This document shows, piece by piece, positions 11,598 through 21,068 of a stretch of 37,128 bases of DNA. This DNA comes from Nitrosomonas sp. (lineage in GTDB: Bacteria > Pseudomonadota > Gammaproteobacteria > Burkholderiales > Nitrosomonadaceae). The stretch covers positions 1 through 37,128 of the forward strand of contig BQJA01000028.1 of NCBI GenBank assembly GCA_021604405.1, given 5' to 3'. The notes beneath the pieces are model-generated. The model made no database searches, had not been told where the DNA came from, and was given only the letters and a program-made list of their open reading frames with translations. Within the stretch, counting starts at the first letter, position 1, and the number at the start of each line of letters is the position of its first letter. The translations under genes and the position numbers were made by a program.

Positions 11598-11812
11598 TAT
11601 GTTGTCCTTTAATGCAATTACAGTCCGGTTTATTTATTTACGGAAGGAAATGCTGAACATTGAGAAAATACTCGAGTTGCGGGGAAGTCAGGTGTTCGTG
11701 AGGAAAGTTGCCGGGCAACCTATTTGATGAAGGGGTTAGTGGATAAACAGCGTATAAATGTGAACGTAATGGCTATATAGGTTATAAATCTCGTCTATAA
11801 ACGGGAAGGAGA

Positions 11813-12085
<273 letters not shown>

Positions 12086-12109
12086 CTAACCTCGAGAAAA
12101 AGATATATT

Positions 12110-12589
12110 TTACTTTATAATTTTGTCATGAAAGCGCTGGGCCACCAGTGGGCGCACAAACTTATCAACATTCCCACCTAATGTCGCTATTTCACGCACA
12201 ATCGTTGCCGAAATGAATATATACTGCTCAGACGGCGTCATAAATAATGTTTCGACATTAGGATACATGCCACGGTTCATTCCCGCCATTTGAAATTCGT
12301 ACTCAAAGTCTGATGCTGCACGCAATCCACGCAAAATTATTCTGGCATTCTGCTGTTGCAAAAAGTTCATCAACAAACCAGAAAACGCGACGACTTCTAC
12401 ATTTATACAATCAGAAAATACCTGCTGTGCCATGTCAACACGTTCATCTAGTGTGAAAAAAGGCTGCTTGCCACGGCTTGGTGCGATTGCCACGACAATC
12501 TGGTCGAAAAGACGCGATGCGCGTCTGACGAGGTCTTCGTGGCCGCGGGTAACCGGGTCAAATGTGCCAGGATAGATAGCTTTATCCAT
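12110..12589 (-). CDS. coaD: Phosphopantetheine adenylyltransferase
   Basis: A 159-residue enzyme of coenzyme A synthesis that transfers AMP from ATP to 4'-phosphopantetheine, giving dephospho-CoA. It begins with the nucleotidyltransferase signature [18 protein letters not shown] (TxGH-type motif, His17) and carries the second motif [20 protein letters not shown] near the end. Length equals the E. coli enzyme. Its start lies inside the 3' end of rsmD (eight-base overlap), so the two are translationally coupled. Confidence 0.97.
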   Translation of the reverse strand: MDKAIYPGTFDPVTRGHEDLVRRASRLFDQIVVAIAPSRGKQPFFTLDERVDMAQQVFSDCINVEVVAFSGLLMNFLQQQNARIILRGLRAASDFEYEFQMAGMNRGMYPNVETLFMTPSEQYIFISATIVREIATLGGNVDKFVRPLVAQRFHDKIIK

Positions 12590-13136
12590 TCTCGTTTAAT
12601 TTTAAGAGTTGAAAACAAACCTTGCCGACTTGTTTATTACGCCATGACTGCCAGAGTTCGTCTGGCAATAGATAATTTTCTCCTTCAACATATACCACGC
12701 CGCCTTTTGTAACATGTGACACAAGCAAAGGCAGTAACTTAGGTGTTAATCCTAGCCGATAAGGTGGGTCGATAAAAATGACATCGAATTTCCTTGAATC
12801 TGACATTATAAATGCTAACGCATCCATTTTGATCAGTTCTACTCGCGCTGCCTTTAATTTTCCTGCATTGACTTGCAACGCACTAATAATAGCGGACTTG
12901 GATTCTACCATTACAACATGTCTTGCTCCACGTGATGCGGCCTCAAAACCCATCGCACCACTACCAGCAAAAAGATCCAGACAAACCTTACCATTCAGAT
13001 TTTGTCCTAACCAATTAAAAACCGTTTCACGTACCCTGTCGGGTGTGGGACGCAAGTCTGCATAATCAGGAAAAGTGATGATGCGCCGTCGCCATTCACC
13101 ACCGATGACACGAACCTTACCTTGGGTCAAGGCCAT
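12582..13136 (-). CDS. rsmD: 16S rRNA (guanine(966)-N2)-methyltransferase
   Basis: A 184-residue SAM-dependent methyltransferase acting on G966 of 16S rRNA. The N-terminus [17 protein letters not shown] and [16 protein letters not shown] are family marks. The SAM loop [13 protein letters not shown] is at 54-66 and the catalytic DPPY at 123-126. There is no good ribosome binding site in front of the ATG (AT-rich leader), but the N-terminus matches the family. First of the rsmD-coaD pair. Confidence 0.95.
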   Translation of the reverse strand: MALTQGKVRVIGGEWRRRIITFPDYADLRPTPDRVRETVFNWLGQNLNGKVCLDLFAGSGAMGFEAASRGARHVVMVESKSAIISALQVNAGKLKAARVELIKMDALAFIMSDSRKFDVIFIDPPYRLGLTPKLLPLLVSHVTKGGVVYVEGENYLLPDELWQSWRNKQVGKVCFQLLKLNENG

Positions 13137-13213
13137 ATATTAAAAATAATAAACTGATACATTGATCGGTTTTATATAAGTTATTTTTAAGATAGGCGCG
13201 AACCGGCCGAGCG

Positions 13214-14518
13214 TTATTCATTAATTCCAACCATGACTGTTACCATTCCTTCTGGGTTAATACGGCGTTGAAACGCCTGCTTGATTTGCTTTACCGTTAC
13301 TTTTTCAACTGCTTCAATATAGTCATCCAAATAAGTTAGCGGCAAATTGTAGAAACCAATAATAGCAAGATAACCCAGAATATTTTTGTTGCTATCCAGG
13401 CGCAGTGGGAAGCCACCGACAATATTCTGTTTGGCGGCAATCAATTCTTTTTTAGTTGGTCCGCCCACTACAAAATCCATCAGAACTTTACGGGTTATCC
13501 CAAGCGCTTCATCGGCCTGCTCTTTCTTTGTTTGTAAGCCGATTTTAAATGGACCCTGCTCTTGAAATGGCGCAAAATAACTGTAGACACTATATGCCAG
13601 ACCACGCGCTTGTCGGATTTCTTCCATAAGTCGCGAAACAAAGCCGCCGCCGCCAAGAATGTAATTTCCTACTAGCAACGGGAAATAATCCGGATCTTGT
13701 CGGCGCAGCCCCGGATAGGCCAATTGAATATGGCTTTGTGAAGCGGGATGAGCAATCTTTTTTGTTTCTGCTGTTGGCAATTGTACGGGCGCCAGGCTGG
13801 TCATTGCTTCGTCTTCTGGAAGTTTTTCTGTTAAGGTCTCAGCAAGTTCCGACGCTTCAATACGGTTTACATCGCCCATGATCGCAACTACTGCATTTTT
13901 GGCAGTGTAATGAGTGCGATAAAACTTTTCCAAGTCTTCACGTTGTAATGTTTCAAGGGATGATATTTCACCAGAACCGGGCAATCCATATGGGTGACTG
14001 CCATAAAGCATTTTCATCAGCGTTCGCTCGGCAATATAATCGGGTTTGGTGTAAGCTTCTTTAATTCCTGCGATTATTCGAGCACGCTCTCTTTCCAATA
14101 TATCTTCAGGAAACACCGGAAATTGAATTATCCGGGAGAAAACATCCAGTGCCTGCTTACGTTCACGATCACTGCTCAAAGTGCGCAGTGTCAGGCCGGC
14201 ACGGTCCCGATCAAAGTGAGAGCCAAGTTGCGCACCAACATCCGCAAGTGCTTTTGTAATTTGATCCTCACTCAAGCCACCAGCCCCAAGGCTTAGCAAG
14301 CGCCGGGTCATATTTGCGCGCCCGGAATTGTTAGCGTTATCAGTGCTGCTGCCAGCACCAAAATCGATACTGATGTCCAATATCGGCAGCTCACGATTTT
14401 CAACAAAATAGACGCGTACGCCCGATGATGTCAGCCAATGTTGAATCGGAAGCGAAGCAAATATCCCTTGAGAATAAAACCCAATAAGCAGAAAAAATAT
14501 AAAACGAGCCAATTGCAT
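13214..14518 (-). CDS. M16 (insulinase-like) family protein without zinc motif, exported
   Basis: A 434-residue protein with the two-domain M16 fold: N-terminal domain with FVENRELPILDISIDFGAGS, and C-terminal domain with SHIQLAYPGLRRQDPDYFPL and a GGGGFVSRLMEEIRQARGLAYS segment (the usual R/Y pair of the family). The place of the catalytic HxxEH reads SGRANMTRRLLSLGAGG, so it cannot bind zinc. It corresponds to the non-catalytic member of paired M16 proteins. The ATG at 14518 is preferred over an upstream one because GAGAGG lies six bases before it and it gives a clean signal peptide (MQLARFIFFLLIGFYSQGIFA). The catalytic partner, often next door, is not in this window. Confidence 0.9.
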   Translation of the reverse strand: MQLARFIFFLLIGFYSQGIFASLPIQHWLTSSGVRVYFVENRELPILDISIDFGAGSSTDNANNSGRANMTRRLLSLGAGGLSEDQITKALADVGAQLGSHFDRDRAGLTLRTLSSDRERKQALDVFSRIIQFPVFPEDILERERARIIAGIKEAYTKPDYIAERTLMKMLYGSHPYGLPGSGEISSLETLQREDLEKFYRTHYTAKNAVVAIMGDVNRIEASELAETLTEKLPEDEAMTSLAPVQLPTAETKKIAHPASQSHIQLAYPGLRRQDPDYFPLLVGNYILGGGGFVSRLMEEIRQARGLAYSVYSYFAPFQEQGPFKIGLQTKKEQADEALGITRKVLMDFVVGGPTKKELIAAKQNIVGGFPLRLDSNKNILGYLAIIGFYNLPLTYLDDYIEAVEKVTVKQIKQAFQRRINPEGMVTVMVGINE

Positions 14519-14580
14519 GAAAGCCTCTCTGATGACAAACAAAATTTAAAACTGCCGACCATTTTAACCCAGAAGTTTTA

Positions 14581-14608
14581 TGTATATCGTACTACAATGG
14601 GGTTGCAA
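14581..14608 (-). promoter_or_regulatory. Candidate promoter of the M16 gene (leftward)
   Basis: On the minus strand TTGCAA (14608-14603) and TATACA (14586-14581) are separated by 16 bases. Transcription would start near 14575, about 57 bases before the M16 start. Confidence 0.4.
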
Positions 14609-14749
14609 TTTTTGTTTTGCAGAATTGGTGTGTGTTAAAGCGTTCTTGGTTCGCTTATGGGCAGGTAAATGAGTATGTGTATTACAATGAAAAATTCTGG
14701 AAAAATCGCTACGATCTACGCTCGTTTCCAATTACCATGCTGATGACCA

Positions 14750-14758
14750 TGTTATACT
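14750..14758 (+). promoter_or_regulatory. Candidate extended -10 promoter of gdhA
   Basis: TGTTATACT is a near-ideal extended -10 element (TG, one base, TATACT). No good -35 lies at the right distance; extended -10 promoters can do without one. Transcription would start near 14765, leaving a leader of about 135 bases. Confidence 0.5.
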
Positions 14759-14898
14759 GATATGGAGCCGTCAATAGATTGAATACCGTCTTTCGTCGCA
14801 TCAATCCAAGGTTTGATACTAAAAAAATAAGATCTCTCGATAATTTTGCTGAATTATTATTGGAGATAAAACCATTCTTATAACGGGGAAATTAAATA

Positions 14899-16242
14899 AT
14901 GAAATATAAAAGTTTACAAGAATTCAGGGATTACGTTGCTGAACGTAACCCAACTCAGCCAGAATTCATGCAGGCCGTTACTGAAGTCATGGAAAGTTTG
15001 TGGCCTTTTATAACGACACACCGTCGTTATGCTGAACATGGCGTACTCGATCGTTTAGTTGAGCCGGAACGCGTCATTATCTTTCGGGTCGCTTGGGTAG
15101 ATGACCAGGGCGAAGTTAAAGTCAATAGAGGCTATCGGATACAACATAGTTCTTCAATAGGGCCTTACAAGGGGGGGACACGATTTCATCCCTCGGTAAA
15201 TTTATCTATTCTTAAGTTTCTGGCGTTTGAGCAAACGTTTAAGAATGCGTTGACCACTTTACCCATGGGCGGCGGGAAAGGTGGTTCTGACTTTGATCCC
15301 AAAGGAAAAAGCCCTGGAGAAGTTATGCGTTTTTGTCAGGCCTATGTCAGCGAATTGTTCCGGCATATTGGCTCTGATACCGACGTTCCTGCTGGTGATA
15401 TTGGTGTCGGCGCCCGGGAAGTTGGTTACATGGCAGGGATGGTGAAAAAATTGACTAACCGTTCAGATTGTATTTTTACCGGTAAAGGGCTTAGTTTTGG
15501 CGGATCATTAATTCGGCCGGAAGCAACGGGTTATGGTACGGTTTATTTTGCAGAAGAAGTACTGAAACATGCAAACCGGTCGCTGGATGGGCTCCGCTTA
15601 TCGGTTTCTGGTTCAGGCAATGTTGCCCAGTTTGCAATAGAAAAAGCGATGGCGTTGGGTGCTAAGGTGGTTACAGTTTCTGATTCCAGTGGTTCGGTCG
15701 TTGATGAGGCGGGTTTTACCACTGAAAAACTCGCGATCTTATCCGAAGTTAAGAATCATTTGTATGAACGTGTTGGTGAATATGCCAAACGCGTAAATGC
15801 CACGTTTATCCCTAACAAAAGTCCCTGGCATGTTCCAGTAGATGTTGCGTTGCCGTGTGCAACCCAGAACGAAATTACTGAAGATGATGCCAAAGAATTA
15901 GTCAAAAACGGTGTAATCTGTGTTGCAGAAGGCGCGAATATGCCGTGCACGGCGGAAGCGGTCGAATGCTTTGAGCAAAACAAGGTACTGTATGCACCCG
16001 GTAAAGCGAGTAACGCGGGTGGTGTGGCAACTTCAGGTCTTGAGATGAGCCAGCATGCCATGCGCTTATCTTGGACACATGATGAAGTAGATGCGCGCTT
16101 GCTTGAAATCATGCAAGCAATTCATCAGTCGTGTTTACAATATGGTGAGAAAGCAGATGGCGGTGTCAACTATGTCGATGGCGCTAATATTGCAGGTTTC
16201 GTCAAAGTCGCTGATGCCATGCAGGGTCAAGGCGTTATATAA
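14899..16242 (+). CDS. gdhA: NADP-specific glutamate dehydrogenase
   Basis: A 447-residue hexameric enzyme, the same length as E. coli GdhA, that makes glutamate from 2-oxoglutarate and ammonium with NADPH. The active-site signature LPMGGGKGGSDFDPKG is at 121-136 with catalytic Lys127; substrate residues are in GPYKGGTRFHP (88-98). The Rossmann domain with SGSGNVAQFA (near 234) and the DSSGSVVD stretch follow. For an ammonia oxidiser this gives direct ammonium assimilation at high ammonium. It stands alone between its own promoter and terminator; GGGG is present about 13 bases before the ATG. Confidence 0.97.
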   Translation: MKYKSLQEFRDYVAERNPTQPEFMQAVTEVMESLWPFITTHRRYAEHGVLDRLVEPERVIIFRVAWVDDQGEVKVNRGYRIQHSSSIGPYKGGTRFHPSVNLSILKFLAFEQTFKNALTTLPMGGGKGGSDFDPKGKSPGEVMRFCQAYVSELFRHIGSDTDVPAGDIGVGAREVGYMAGMVKKLTNRSDCIFTGKGLSFGGSLIRPEATGYGTVYFAEEVLKHANRSLDGLRLSVSGSGNVAQFAIEKAMALGAKVVTVSDSSGSVVDEAGFTTEKLAILSEVKNHLYERVGEYAKRVNATFIPNKSPWHVPVDVALPCATQNEITEDDAKELVKNGVICVAEGANMPCTAEAVECFEQNKVLYAPGKASNAGGVATSGLEMSQHAMRLSWTHDEVDARLLEIMQAIHQSCLQYGEKADGGVNYVDGANIAGFVKVADAMQGQGVI

Positions 16243-16270
16243 TCAAAAGCTGAATCACAAACCTTATTGG

Positions 16271-16321
16271 AACGGCCTGAAATTATCATTGATAAATATC
16301 GTGGTAATTCAGGCCGTTTTT
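16271..16321 (+). terminator. Intrinsic terminator of gdhA
   Basis: Perfect 11-base-pair stem AACGGCCTGAA/TTCAGGCCGTT, with a small inner hairpin in the loop (TTATC/GATAA), followed by five T residues. It begins 28 bases after the gdhA stop. Confidence 0.9.
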
Positions 16322-16431
16322 GATCATTGCCTGCTGAAAAGATCTGCAATACTATTACGGAAGCGCTAATATCACTTTGTATAAATCTCATATTTAATTT
16401 TGTGTGTTTCATAATTTCCAGCTAGTGGCTC

Positions 16432-18339
16432 ATGAAAATATGCTTGGTTGTATGTATATTGTTGTTGTGTAACGGAAATTTAACAGCCGGCCAAAGGGAT
16501 GATTTCATTGCTGCGCGAGAAGCATTTCAAGCGGACAAAGCGGATCTACTGGCGGTCTATGCCAGGCGCCTGCAGAATTATGTATTGGCACCTTATGTCG
16601 ACTATTATCAGTTGCGTTTGCGACTCAAACATGCTGAGGCTGCAGTAATCCGGGCATTTCTCTACCTTTACCGGGACAGCTATATTGCAGACAGGCTGCG
16701 TGGAGAGTGGTTGCTACAATTGGGCAAAAACCGGCAGTGGGATTTGTTTGTGGAAGAGTATCCATTATTGGTGAATAACAATAATGCGCTCTATTGTTAT
16801 TCACTGCAACAACGCATGGGCGCAAACGATAAAGATGCCTTAATTGAGGCGCGACCTATGTGGTTCACCGGCGAAAGTATGCCGAACAGTTGCACGCCGT
16901 TATTTAATGCGCTTGTTGCCACTGAATTGGTCTCGGTGGAAGATATTTGGGTGCGCATAAGAATGGCCCTCGAAGCAGGGTACACTGGTGTTGCAAAGTA
17001 TATTAACCGGCATTTACCTGCCAATCAGGCGCTAAATATATCCAAGCTAGATGCCGCGGCCAAGAATCCGCTGCGCTATCTGGAACAACAGAAAAAGATT
17101 GAAAGTCGCTCTGATCGTGAAATTGCCTTGTACGCGATACAACTTTTACTCCGTAGTGACACGAATCGTGCATATGTTAATTGGATGAAAATATCTGACC
17201 AACTGACGGACGCGGACCAATCTTATTTTTATGGAATTCTGGCATATCGAGCAGCACTCCGACATGATTCGCGAGCTCTGGATTGGTTTTCCGACGCATC
17301 CCGGAAAAATGCTTCTGTTTCACTGACGGATGCGCAACTTGTCTGGAAAGCACGCGCGGCTTTACGCGCTGGAAATTGGGAGCTGGTCTTGCAGACAATA
17401 GAAAACATGTCTGCTTCGGTACAACAGACTGATACATGGCGTTACTGGAAAGCACGTGCCCTAAAGGAAAATAAGAAAAATTCAGAAGCTAACGCCATTT
17501 TTGCGCAGTTAAGCACCGAGCATGACTTCTACGGGCAATTGGCCAGGGAGGAACTGGGTACAATGCTCAGTGTGCCAGATAAAACCTATGAAGTGAGTAC
17601 CGAAGAGATTGCTAAGATGCAGCATGTACCGGGCATCCAACGCGCACTCGAATTATTCCGCCTGGGTTTACGTGTGCAGGCAGTGCGCGAATGGAACTGG
17701 ACTATCCGCAAATTTGATGACGCGCAATTACTGGCCGCCGCCATAGTTGCGCAACAAAATGGTATTTATGACCGCGCGATCAATACCGCTGAAAAAACTA
17801 TCCAGCACCATGATTTTAATTTGCGTTTCCTTGCGCCCCATCGTCACGAATTGCATACTATTTTACAGCAACATGCACTTGATGAAGCGTGGGTATATGG
17901 CCTTATTCGCCAGGAAAGCCGCTTTATAGCTGATGTCAAGTCCCATGCTGGTGCGATGGGGTTAATGCAAGTCATGCCAGCCACAGCCAATTGGGTGGCA
18001 AAAAAATTAGGGATGCAAGACTATCGTACCAGCCTTGCTGTTGATATTAATACCAACTTAAAATTAGGTGCATATTATCTCAAGCATGTGTTAACTTCAT
18101 TCGACAATCAGCCATTACTTGCTTCAGCCGCATACAATGCCGGGCCGGGCCGGGCAAAACGTTGGCGTGACGCAAGAACTTTGGAAGGAGCCGTGTATGC
18201 AGAAACCATCCCATTTGGAGAAACTCGCGATTATGTGAAAAAGGTTCTCAATAATTCAATGTATTATGCTAAAGTTCTGGAGTATGACACCAGTTCGCCA
18301 ACATTAAAGCAACGCTTGGGCGTTGTGGCGCCAAAATAG
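16432..18339 (+). CDS. slt: Soluble lytic murein transglycosylase
   Basis: A 635-residue exported enzyme that cleaves peptidoglycan to 1,6-anhydromuropeptides. It has a signal peptide (about residues 1-20, ending NLTAG), a long helical superhelix (about 25-450) and the C-terminal SLT domain. Catalytic Glu495 is in VYGLIRQESRF, followed by GAMGLMQVMPATA (507-519) and AAYNAGPGRAKRW, the usual lysozyme-like motifs. Size matches E. coli Slt70 (645). The cca gene starts 17 bases after its stop, so they are probably co-transcribed. Confidence 0.95.
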   Translation: MKICLVVCILLLCNGNLTAGQRDDFIAAREAFQADKADLLAVYARRLQNYVLAPYVDYYQLRLRLKHAEAAVIRAFLYLYRDSYIADRLRGEWLLQLGKNRQWDLFVEEYPLLVNNNNALYCYSLQQRMGANDKDALIEARPMWFTGESMPNSCTPLFNALVATELVSVEDIWVRIRMALEAGYTGVAKYINRHLPANQALNISKLDAAAKNPLRYLEQQKKIESRSDREIALYAIQLLLRSDTNRAYVNWMKISDQLTDADQSYFYGILAYRAALRHDSRALDWFSDASRKNASVSLTDAQLVWKARAALRAGNWELVLQTIENMSASVQQTDTWRYWKARALKENKKNSEANAIFAQLSTEHDFYGQLAREELGTMLSVPDKTYEVSTEEIAKMQHVPGIQRALELFRLGLRVQAVREWNWTIRKFDDAQLLAAAIVAQQNGIYDRAINTAEKTIQHHDFNLRFLAPHRHELHTILQQHALDEAWVYGLIRQESRFIADVKSHAGAMGLMQVMPATANWVAKKLGMQDYRTSLAVDINTNLKLGAYYLKHVLTSFDNQPLLASAAYNAGPGRAKRWRDARTLEGAVYAETIPFGETRDYVKKVLNNSMYYAKVLEYDTSSPTLKQRLGVVAPK

Positions 18340-18356
18340 GAAACCCTTGCAAAAAA

Positions 18357-19613
18357 ATGAAAATTTATTTGGTTGGAGGCTCAGTTCGGGATGAATTGTT
18401 GGGAATACCGGTACAAGATCACGATTATGTCGTCGTCGGTGCCACACCCGAAAAGATGGTGCAACTCGGTTATCGCCCGGTCGGCAAGGATTTTCCTGTT
18501 TTTTTGCACCCCCAGACGCACGAACAATATGCGTTGGCACGAACTGAACGCAAAATTTCTCGTGGTTATAAAGGCTTTGAAGTATTTACTTCTCCAGAAG
18601 TAACATTACAGGAAGACTTGGCCCGGCGTGACCTGACCATTAATGCGATTGCCAAGGATTCGGATGGCAACATCATTGATCCATTTAATGGTGTCGCTGA
18701 TCTGGAGGCAGGCATGTTACGCCATATCAGTCCTGCTTTTTCTGAAGATCCGGTACGGATCCTCAGAACTGCGCGATTTGCTGCGCGCTTTGGCTTTCGT
18801 ATCGCGCCAGAGACTCTCTCGCTGATGAATGAAATGGTTCATAATGGTGAAGTTGATGCATTGGTGCCAGAACGGGTGTGGCAGGAGATTGCGCGGGGAC
18901 TAATGGCGCAGCACCCTTCCCGGATGTTTTATGCACTTCGTGAGTGCAGCGCGCTTGCTCGAATAATACCAGAGGTTGACGTATTATTTGGCGTTCCACA
19001 GCCTGCACACGCACACCCGGAAATTGATACTGGCGTCCATATTATGATGGCAATTGATTACGCCGCATCGAAAAATTATTCTTTAATGGTCCGCTTTGCC
19101 ACATTGACGCATGATCTTGGCAAAGGTACCACACACCCAGATGAGTGGCCGCGCCATGTTGGGCACGAACAGCGCAGTGTGGAACTGGTTAAGAATTTGT
19201 GCGAACGCATCAGAGTTCCGAAGGATGAGCGCAGCCTTGCGTTACTGGTTGCGCAATTTCATGGCGACGTACATCGAGCCGAAGAACTTAAACCTGCAAC
19301 GATTGCAAATATGTTGCAGGCAGTTGATGCTTACCGTAAACCAGCCCGTTTCAAGGAGTTTTTGCGGGCCTGCTCATGTGACTTTCATGGCCGACCCGGT
19401 TATGCGGAGAGGCCTTATCCTCAATCTGATCGGTTAAATGTTGCGCTTGATGCGGCGCTGTGTGTTGACGCTGGAGAAATTGCTGTTCGGCTGAGTAAAA
19501 TCGCTCCAGATGCGGCTAATCTCCCGATTGAAATTAACGCTAAAGTGCGTGAAGCGCGCATAGACAGTATTAAGGCTCAGTTATCATATCGGTATTCTCA
19601 GACAGTTTCCTAG
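18357..19613 (+). CDS. cca: Multifunctional CCA-adding tRNA nucleotidyltransferase
   Basis: A 418-residue class II enzyme that builds or repairs the 3' CCA end of tRNAs without a nucleic acid template. The nucleotidyltransferase head has GGSVRDELLG (7-16) and the metal-binding Asp21 and Asp23 in QDHDYVVVGA; RRDLTINAIA and RILRTARFAARFG follow. The C-terminal HD domain has LTHDLGKGTTHPDEWPRHVG, giving the phosphatase/phosphodiesterase activities of the long proteobacterial form. The length is near that of E. coli Cca (412). Downstream of slt; it ends convergently to the site-2 protease gene with a 39-base gap. Confidence 0.96.
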   Translation: MKIYLVGGSVRDELLGIPVQDHDYVVVGATPEKMVQLGYRPVGKDFPVFLHPQTHEQYALARTERKISRGYKGFEVFTSPEVTLQEDLARRDLTINAIAKDSDGNIIDPFNGVADLEAGMLRHISPAFSEDPVRILRTARFAARFGFRIAPETLSLMNEMVHNGEVDALVPERVWQEIARGLMAQHPSRMFYALRECSALARIIPEVDVLFGVPQPAHAHPEIDTGVHIMMAIDYAASKNYSLMVRFATLTHDLGKGTTHPDEWPRHVGHEQRSVELVKNLCERIRVPKDERSLALLVAQFHGDVHRAEELKPATIANMLQAVDAYRKPARFKEFLRACSCDFHGRPGYAERPYPQSDRLNVALDAALCVDAGEIAVRLSKIAPDAANLPIEINAKVREARIDSIKAQLSYRYSQTVS

Positions 19614-19652
19614 ACGTATCTTTCCCATAAAATGTTAGCAATGCACGCGGGA

Positions 19653-20774
19653 TCAACGTCCGGTTGCAATGTGTAATTGCAGGATTTTTAATAAGTGTTC
19701 ACGATCAATCCAACCAACAATTGTTTCCACATCCACCACAGGCACTTGGTTAACGCCTTGCTGATGCATGACTTGTAACACCTCAAGTATGCTGTTAGAT
19801 GATTTAACCATATGAAGACTGTTAAGCGGTGTCATGACTGTGCGAACCGGCGTATCAGGCCATTGTGCACGTGGACACTTAATGGCATCACTCAATGTTA
19901 TCAACCCAACGGTTTGGCCTGCTTCAGTAACCAGACATGAACGTTGGCCCGTCAATAACATTTGTTCGTCTATCCAGTAGAGGATGCTCATATCGGCTGC
20001 TATCGTCGGTACTTCTTTTTGCATGACATCAGCCACCGGAACATGGCCGGCTAAATGCTGGGTGAAATAGGCACGCTTACTTCCTGCCGCGGCGGCAAGC
20101 AGAAACCAGCTTATACCCATTAACCACAGACCATTTAATAACATATCTGTCTGCAAGGCGATCACTGCGCCTAATAACATCAGGCCATAAGCGACTACTT
20201 TGCCACCGAATACGGCCCACAACATTCCCTTGGTGGCATTTCCCGTGATTTTCCATACCACGGCGCGAAAAACACGGCCACCGTCCAGGGGAAAGCCAGG
20301 TATTAAATTAAAGACGGCTATGACGAGATTGATCGTCGCCAGCCAGCCGAGCGCTTCCGTAGCGGTTTCGCTAATAGATGCTGCCCCTAGCTTTAGGATA
20401 AAAAATACGCAAGCAAGTGCAAAACTAACCAAAGGCCCGGCAATTGCAATGTAGAATTCTGTCGCAGCCGTATCGGCTTCCTTTTCAGTTTGCGCTACGC
20501 CCCCGAAAATAAATAATGTAATCGCACGTACCTGAACGCCACGTGCGATTGCTACAAGGCTGTGCCCCAACTCATGCAAAATAATGCTGATGAAAAACAG
20601 CAACGTGGTTATCAGCGCCGTTATTAATACTGCGCTTCCGCTCCATGCCGGATGGGCTTCTCTAAATATCGCAAAAAGCGAACCGCTTAACAAAAAGAAG
20701 ATGATAAACCAAGTGTAATGCACACCAATACGAATTCCGGCGACAGCACCGATACGAAATGACGATTCCAGCAT
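19653..20774 (-). CDS. Site-2 protease (M50) with two CBS domains
   Basis: A 373-residue intramembrane zinc metalloprotease. The zinc motif HELGH is at 67-71 inside a membrane helix, and the third ligand Asp164 is in GFPLDGGRVFRA. Four to six membrane segments fill residues 10-220. A pair of CBS domains follows (about 240-300 and 305-365), as in the SpoIVFB-like M50B group, and may sense adenine nucleotides. Its target, usually a membrane-bound regulator, is not apparent from the neighbours. AGGAT precedes the ATG at good spacing. Confidence 0.93.
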   Translation of the reverse strand: MLESSFRIGAVAGIRIGVHYTWFIIFFLLSGSLFAIFREAHPAWSGSAVLITALITTLLFFISIILHELGHSLVAIARGVQVRAITLFIFGGVAQTEKEADTAATEFYIAIAGPLVSFALACVFFILKLGAASISETATEALGWLATINLVIAVFNLIPGFPLDGGRVFRAVVWKITGNATKGMLWAVFGGKVVAYGLMLLGAVIALQTDMLLNGLWLMGISWFLLAAAAGSKRAYFTQHLAGHVPVADVMQKEVPTIAADMSILYWIDEQMLLTGQRSCLVTEAGQTVGLITLSDAIKCPRAQWPDTPVRTVMTPLNSLHMVKSSNSILEVLQVMHQQGVNQVPVVDVETIVGWIDREHLLKILQLHIATGR

Positions 20775-20983
20775 TCAATCATCCTCGCAGATTAGTTAAT
20801 AACACTACAATATACGCTACATTTATCTTTGTCGCTCAATAAGCTGACCGTGAAATACAGTTAATACAAATTATTTCAATCCGTTTCTAACTAAGTGGTT
20901 ACAATTAATTTTCACAGATGCCGGTGATTGCAGGTAATCAGACTTGAAAGCAAAGATTCAATGAGATTGTCTGCCGATGCCTG

Positions 20984-21025
20984 GAAATAAAAGGTTTTGG
21001 GCTATTGCAATCGATAACCCAAAAC
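20984..21025 (-). terminator. Probable terminator of the GGDEF-EAL gene
   Basis: Eight-base-pair stem GTTTTGGG/CCCAAAAC at 20994-21001 and 21018-21025, with a 16-base loop that can pair further. Read leftwards it is followed by CCTTTTATTT. It lies about 45 bases after the stop at 21069. Confidence 0.65.
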
Positions 21026-21068
21026 TCGCTAACTTAGCGATTTTAATAAATTTCTAAGCTTCTGTTAC

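Larger units (their letters stand above)
14519..14898. other. Divergent intergenic region, M16 gene / gdhA
   Basis: About 380 bases between divergent genes, holding the two candidate promoters listed separately. No remnant of a second M16 gene was seen, and no gene is called. The last 130 bases would be the untranslated leader of gdhA. Confidence 0.6.

Noticed and set aside
11650..11727. 25-codon frame MLNIEKILELRG... divergent from pilT, with GGAAGGA before it
   Set aside because: The ribosome binding site is too close to the ATG and there is no other support.
14438..14638. 66-codon plus-strand frame over the 5' end of the M16 gene
   Set aside because: Mostly antisense to the signal-peptide region; basic, low-quality composition.
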